64,000 bases of DNA from Nocardioides exalbidus (GTDB lineage: Bacteria; Actinomycetota; Actinomycetes; Propionibacteriales; Nocardioidaceae). The notes under the pieces are model-generated. The model was not told the origin of the DNA and did not search any database. It saw only the letters and a list, made by a program, of their open reading frames with translations. Below, piece by piece: positions 60,295-64,000 of the stretch (the first letter of the stretch is position 1; each line of letters begins with the position of its first letter). The stretch lies in assembly GCF_900105585.1 (NCBI RefSeq), contig NZ_FNRT01000002.1, positions 2,914,001 to 2,978,000 on the forward strand, written 5' to 3'. The position numbers and the translations under genes are program-made.

Positions 60295-60792
60295 TCAGCG
60301 CAGGGCCAGGGAGCCGGACGTGTCGGCGGGGAAGGGGAGTGCTGCGTGCTCGGCGATGCGGGCATCCATCTTCTCGGCGACGTCGGCCGGCCAGGGTGCC
60401 GTGCGCCGGGTCTCGAGGTCGATGTGGAGGAAGATCTCCTCGACCACGCAGGACACGGCCTTCTCGGTCTCGTCGAGGAGGTAGACCAGCGCGTGCGCGG
60501 CGCGCTCGGAGCGGCCGAGCAGACGGACGCGGGCCGACATCTGGTCGCCGGTCTGGAGCTCGTTGAGGTAGGTGACGTGGTGCTCGGCGGTGAAGCACGC
60601 CTGCTGGTGGGTCAGCGGCCACATCTGCGGGATGCCGACCTCGACGAGCGACTCGTCGAGGCCCTCGCTGGCGATCCCGACGTAGTGGCGGACGTTGAGG
60701 TGGCCGTTGATGTCCTCGAACGGCATCGGCACGGGCTGCTCGACGTAGGCCGGGAGGGCGATCAGCTGGTCGTAGGTGGGGTGCGTCGTCAC
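60295..60792 (-). CDS. 4HBT-type acyl-CoA thioesterase
   Basis: A 165-residue hotdog thioesterase with VPMPFEDINGHLNVRHYVGIASEGLDE, the family's active-site segment, and HHVTYLNELQTGDQMSARVRLLG. Substrate unknown. The GTG start is 7 bases after a TAGGGT element. Divergent from argS. Confidence 0.85.
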   Translation of the reverse strand: MTTHPTYDQLIALPAYVEQPVPMPFEDINGHLNVRHYVGIASEGLDESLVEVGIPQMWPLTHQQACFTAEHHVTYLNELQTGDQMSARVRLLGRSERAAHALVYLLDETEKAVSCVVEEIFLHIDLETRRTAPWPADVAEKMDARIAEHAALPFPADTSGSLALR

Positions 60793-60799
60793 AGGCCGA

Positions 60800-60805
60800 A
60801 CCCTA
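60800..60805 (-). promoter_or_regulatory. leaderless -10 element of the thioesterase gene
   Basis: TAGGGT on the minus strand ends 7 bases before the GTG, without a ribosome site. Confidence 0.55.
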
Positions 60806-60875
60806 GGGCAGCGCGGGCCGTCGGCGGCGAGGGCCACGGCGTGAAACCGGTTCGGTCGGTGGCAGGCGCCGCCGA

Positions 60876-60881
60876 TAGGCT
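60876..60881 (+). promoter_or_regulatory. leaderless -10 element of argS
   Basis: TAGGCT ends 6 bases before the argS GTG, without a ribosome site. Confidence 0.6.
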
Positions 60882-60887
60882 TGCCCG

Positions 60888-62558
60888 GTGAATCCCGATC
60901 AGCTCTCCGAGACCATCGTCGACGTGCTGGGAGCCCTCGTGGCCGACGGCGCGATCACGCTTCCTGACGGCGTGCCGACCCAGGTCACGGTGGAGCGACC
61001 GCGGCAGAAGGGCCACGGCGACTACGCCACCAACGTCGCGATGCAGCTCGCGAAGCGTGCCGGCACCAACCCGCGGGCGTTCGCCGAGCTCGTCGCCGAC
61101 CGGCTCCGCGCGTCCGAGGGCATCAGCGAGGTCGAGGTCGCCGGTCCCGGCTTCCTCAACGTGACGGTCGAGGCAGGCGCCCAGGGCCAGGTCGCCGCCG
61201 ACATCGTCGCGGCCGGGACGTCCTACGGCTCCGCGACCACGCTCGCCGGCGAGAAGATCAACGTCGAGTTCGTCTCGGCCAACCCCACCGGCCCGCTGCA
61301 CCTCGGCGGCACCCGCTGGGCCGCGGTCGGCGACGCGCTTGTCCGGGTGCTCCAGTTCTCCGGCGCCGAGGTCACCCGGGAGTACTACTTCAACGACCAC
61401 GGCGCCCAGATCGACCGGTTCTCCGGCTCGCTCCTGGCGTCGGCTCGCGGTCGCGAGGTCCCCGAGGACGGTTACGGCGGCGACTACATCCGGGAGATCG
61501 CCGACCAGGTCATCGCCAAGCGCCCCGATGTCACCGACCTGCCCGACGACGAGGCGCAGGAGGTCTTCCGCGAGGTCGGCGTCAACCTCATGTTCGACGA
61601 GATCAAGTCCGACCTGCACGACTTCGGCGTCGACTTCGACGTCTACTTCCACGAGAAGTCGCTGCACGACTCCGGCGCGGTCGAGCGCGCCATCGAGCGC
61701 CTCACCGAGATGGGCAACACCTACACCGAGGACGGCGCGCTCTGGCTGCGCACCGAGAAGTACGGCGACGACAAGGACCGCGTGATCGTGCGGTCCAACG
61801 GCACGCCCGCCTACATCTCCGGCGACCTCGGCTACTACCTCGACAAGCGCGAGCGCGGCTTCGACCGCTGCTTCATCCTGCTCGGCGCCGACCACCACGG
61901 CTATGTCGGCCGGATGATGGCGATGTGCGCCGCCTTCGGTGACACGCCGCGCAAGAACCTCGAGATCCTCATCGGGCAGATGGTCAACCTGCTCCAGGAC
62001 GGCCAGCCGGTGCGGATGTCCAAGCGCAACGGCACGGTCATCTCGATGAACGACCTCGTCGAGGCGATCGGCGTGGACGCCTCGCGCTACGTCCTGGCGC
62101 GCTACACCAACGACACCACGATCGACATCGACCTCGAGCTGTGGGCCAAGCAGTCCAACGACAACCCGGTCTACTACGTGCAGTACGCCCACGCGCGCAC
62201 CTGCCGGATGGCCGAGAACGCCCACGAGCTCGGCATGCGGCTGCCCGGCGACGACTTCGACCCGTCGCTGCTCGCCCACGAGCGCGACGGCGAGCTGCTG
62301 CGCGCGCTGGCCGAGTTCCCGCGGGTGGTGGCCAGTGCGGCCGACCTGCGCGAGCCGCACCGCATCGCGCGCTACCTCGAGGACACCGCGTCGGTCTTCA
62401 ACAAGTGGTACGACACCAAGGAGTGCCGGATGCTGCCGCAGGGCGACGAGCCCGTCGCCCCGGCCAACCTCGCGCGCCTCGTGCTCGTGCACGCCACGCA
62501 GACGGTCCTGGCCAACGGCCTCGGCCTGCTCGGCGTCTCCGCGCCCGAGAGGATGTGA
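60888..62558 (+). CDS. argS: ArgS, arginyl-tRNA synthetase
   Basis: A 556-residue class I synthetase. The HIGH-type motif is in [23 protein letters not shown] (HLGG) and the KMSKS-type loop is VRMSKRNG near 383. The N-terminal Add1-like domain recognises the tRNA D-loop and the C-terminal helical domain ([20 protein letters not shown]) the anticodon. It is the first gene of argS-lysA-(hom). Confidence 0.95.
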   Translation: MNPDQLSETIVDVLGALVADGAITLPDGVPTQVTVERPRQKGHGDYATNVAMQLAKRAGTNPRAFAELVADRLRASEGISEVEVAGPGFLNVTVEAGAQGQVAADIVAAGTSYGSATTLAGEKINVEFVSANPTGPLHLGGTRWAAVGDALVRVLQFSGAEVTREYYFNDHGAQIDRFSGSLLASARGREVPEDGYGGDYIREIADQVIAKRPDVTDLPDDEAQEVFREVGVNLMFDEIKSDLHDFGVDFDVYFHEKSLHDSGAVERAIERLTEMGNTYTEDGALWLRTEKYGDDKDRVIVRSNGTPAYISGDLGYYLDKRERGFDRCFILLGADHHGYVGRMMAMCAAFGDTPRKNLEILIGQMVNLLQDGQPVRMSKRNGTVISMNDLVEAIGVDASRYVLARYTNDTTIDIDLELWAKQSNDNPVYYVQYAHARTCRMAENAHELGMRLPGDDFDPSLLAHERDGELLRALAEFPRVVASAADLREPHRIARYLEDTASVFNKWYDTKECRMLPQGDEPVAPANLARLVLVHATQTVLANGLGLLGVSAPERM

Positions 62559-62564
62559 TCGGCA

Positions 62565-63968
62565 GTGCCGACCGCCCACCCGTCCGGCTGGGCGCACGCC
62601 GACGGTGCCCTGCGCGGACCCCACTGGCTGCGTGAGCCGGCCGACCCGAACGCCCTCGTCGACCACCTCTGGTCGCAGACCGCGGTCAAGGCGGACGGCG
62701 TCCTGACCGTCGGGGGAGTGCCGCTGCCCGAGCTGGTGCGCGAGCACGGCTCACCGGCGTACGTCCTCGACGAGGCCGACTTCCGCGCGCGGGCGGTCGC
62801 CTTCCGCGACGCGTTCGCCGACTACGACGTCTTCTACGCCGGCAAGGCGTTCCTCTGCACGACGGTGGCGCGCTGGCTGGCCGAGGACGGCCTCAGCCTC
62901 GACGTGTGCTCGGGCGGCGAGCTCACCGTCGCCGAGCGCGCCGGCTTCCCGATGGCGAAGGTCGGCTTCCACGGCAACAACAAGACCCTCGGCGAGCTCG
63001 AGCGGGCCGTCGAGCTCGGGGTCGGCCGGATCATCGTGGACTCCTTCCACGAGATCGAGCGGCTGGCCGCGATCACGACCGAGCTCGGTCGCACGACCGG
63101 GGTGATGATCCGCGTGACCGCCGGCGTCGAGGCGCACACGCACGAGTACATCGCCACCGCGCACGAGGACCAGAAGTTCGGGTTCTCGATCGCGAGCGGC
63201 GACGCCCTCGAGGCCGTACGCCGCGTCCACGCCGCCCCCGGCCTCCGGCTGCTCGGGCTGCACTCCCACATCGGCAGCCAGATCTTCGACACCGCGGGCT
63301 TCGAGGTGGCGGCCCGGCGGGTGCTCGCGCTGCACGCGCAGGTGAGCGAGGAGATCGGTGTCGAGATGCCCGAGATGGACCTCGGCGGCGGCTTCGGCAT
63401 CGCCTACACGACGCAGGACGACCCCTCGGACCCCTCCCAGCTGGCCACCGAGATGACCAAGATCGTCGAGCACGAGTGCCGGGCGCTGGGGATCGCGGAG
63501 CCGCGGCTCTCCATCGAGCCGGGCCGCGCGATCGTCGGCCCGTCGGTGTGCACCGTCTACGAGGTCGGCACCGTCAAGGAGGTCGCCCTCGACGGTGGCG
63601 CCCGCCGGTCCTACGTCTCGGTCGACGGCGGGATGAGCGACAACATCCGGACCGCCCTCTACGACGCCGACTACTCCGCCACGATCGCCTCGCGCGCCTC
63701 CGACGCGACGCCGACGCTGGCGCGCGTGGTGGGCAAGCACTGCGAGGCCGGGGACATCGTCGTCAAGGACGAGTTCCTGCCCGGCGACGTGGCTCCCGGT
63801 GACCTCGTCGCGGTCCCCGGCACGGGCGCCTACTGCAGATCCATGGCGTCCAACTACAACCACGCGCTGCGTCCTCCGGTGATCGGAGTTCGGGACGGGA
63901 AGACTTTCACCGTGCTGCGACGAGAGACTGTCGCCGACCTGTTGGCGACCGATGTGGGTGTTTCTTGA
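62565..63968 (+). CDS. lysA: LysA, diaminopimelate decarboxylase
   Basis: A 467-residue PLP enzyme that makes lysine from meso-diaminopimelate. PLP Lys in DVFYAGKAFLCTTVARWL, LDVCSGGELTVAERAGFP, HSHIGSQIFD, the Gly-rich EMDLGGGFGIAY and the C-terminal EPGRAIVG. The GTG start is 6 bases after argS. Its stop overlaps the next ATG. Confidence 0.95.
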   Translation: MPTAHPSGWAHADGALRGPHWLREPADPNALVDHLWSQTAVKADGVLTVGGVPLPELVREHGSPAYVLDEADFRARAVAFRDAFADYDVFYAGKAFLCTTVARWLAEDGLSLDVCSGGELTVAERAGFPMAKVGFHGNNKTLGELERAVELGVGRIIVDSFHEIERLAAITTELGRTTGVMIRVTAGVEAHTHEYIATAHEDQKFGFSIASGDALEAVRRVHAAPGLRLLGLHSHIGSQIFDTAGFEVAARRVLALHAQVSEEIGVEMPEMDLGGGFGIAYTTQDDPSDPSQLATEMTKIVEHECRALGIAEPRLSIEPGRAIVGPSVCTVYEVGTVKEVALDGGARRSYVSVDGGMSDNIRTALYDADYSATIASRASDATPTLARVVGKHCEAGDIVVKDEFLPGDVAPGDLVAVPGTGAYCRSMASNYNHALRPPVIGVRDGKTFTVLRRETVADLLATDVGVS

Positions 63969-64000
63969 TGAGTGAGGGTGCGAAGTCGCTCAAGGTGGCG
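63968..64000 (+). CDS. hom: start of probable homoserine dehydrogenase (3' cut by window)
   Basis: Only 11 codons (MSEGAKSLKVA) are present. The ATG overlaps the lysA stop (TGATG). The assignment rests on the common actinobacterial order argS-lysA-hom-thrC-thrB and on the short N-terminus before a Rossmann strand (LKVA). Confidence 0.6.
   Translation, partial: MSEGAKSLKVA

Overview
The window is chromosomal DNA of a high-GC Gram-positive bacterium. The evidence for an actinobacterium is the WhiB protein, the SigR/RsrA pair, a 24-residue bL37 ribosomal protein gene, a Kgd-type 2-oxoglutarate enzyme, nickel superoxide dismutase with its SodX protease, and a PdtaS-type kinase. Gene content and protein style fit Nocardioides or another member of the Nocardioidaceae; this is inference from family knowledge. 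No phage, insertion sequence, CRISPR array or rRNA is visible. The genes are tightly packed, often with 4-base stop/start overlaps, and no gap between genes exceeds about 215 bases.

Layout. 1-4822: phenylacetate catabolism (paaC-D-E-I, a divergent TetR regulator, paaK). 4823-9700: an SNF2 helicase, a DUF5709 protein, a coiled-coil protein, a DinB-like protein and a VOC protein. 9714-14877: a minus-strand operon of two short-chain dehydrogenases, a histidine phosphatase, an APH-type phosphotransferase and an acyl-CoA dehydrogenase, facing a TetR gene across a 29-base palindrome. 14889-24702: a secreted metalloprotease, a cytidylyltransferase, DUF445 and S4 proteins, an ABC exporter with a two-component system, FKBP, CBS and HisN proteins, and DUF2231. 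24724-40444: rsgA-aroA, a large membrane-anchored sigma factor fusion, yedK, sigR-rsrA, bL37, a second ECF sigma factor with a broken partner, an IlvG-like enzyme, pdtaS and whiB1. The order rsgA/aroA/yedK/sigR-rsrA/pdtaS/whiB1 recalls the Mycobacterium tuberculosis Rv3219-Rv3228 region. 40602-50245: stress and housekeeping genes (SigB-type sigma factor with RsbW, sodN/sodX, malic enzyme, Eis-like acetyltransferase, dehydrogenases). 50245-52624: a TetR-controlled acyl desaturase and its reductase. 52724-59973: kgd, a lipoprotein, an LCP-family protein and a secreted protein. 60148-64000: tRNA-Arg(CCG), a thioesterase, argS, lysA and the first codons of a probable hom.

Four genes are interrupted. 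Three carry an apparent one-base loss in a G/C homopolymer (acyl-CoA dehydrogenase, its TetR regulator, the ABC permease) and one carries an in-frame amber codon (the partner of the ECF sigma factor). The three homopolymer cases look like sequencing undercalls, but recent pseudogenes are possible.

The strongest regulatory signal is window-wide. Thirteen genes have a TANNNT hexamer ending 5-7 bases (eleven of them exactly 6) before an ATG or GTG with no usable ribosome binding site, as expected for leaderless transcripts. sigR has in addition a perfect GGGAAT-N18-GTT promoter placed so that the induced transcript could encode a longer isoform. The most interesting metabolic proposal is that the phosphotransferase/acyl-CoA dehydrogenase operon is a split version of the ACAD10/11 or Lva route for 4-hydroxyacyl-CoA breakdown.
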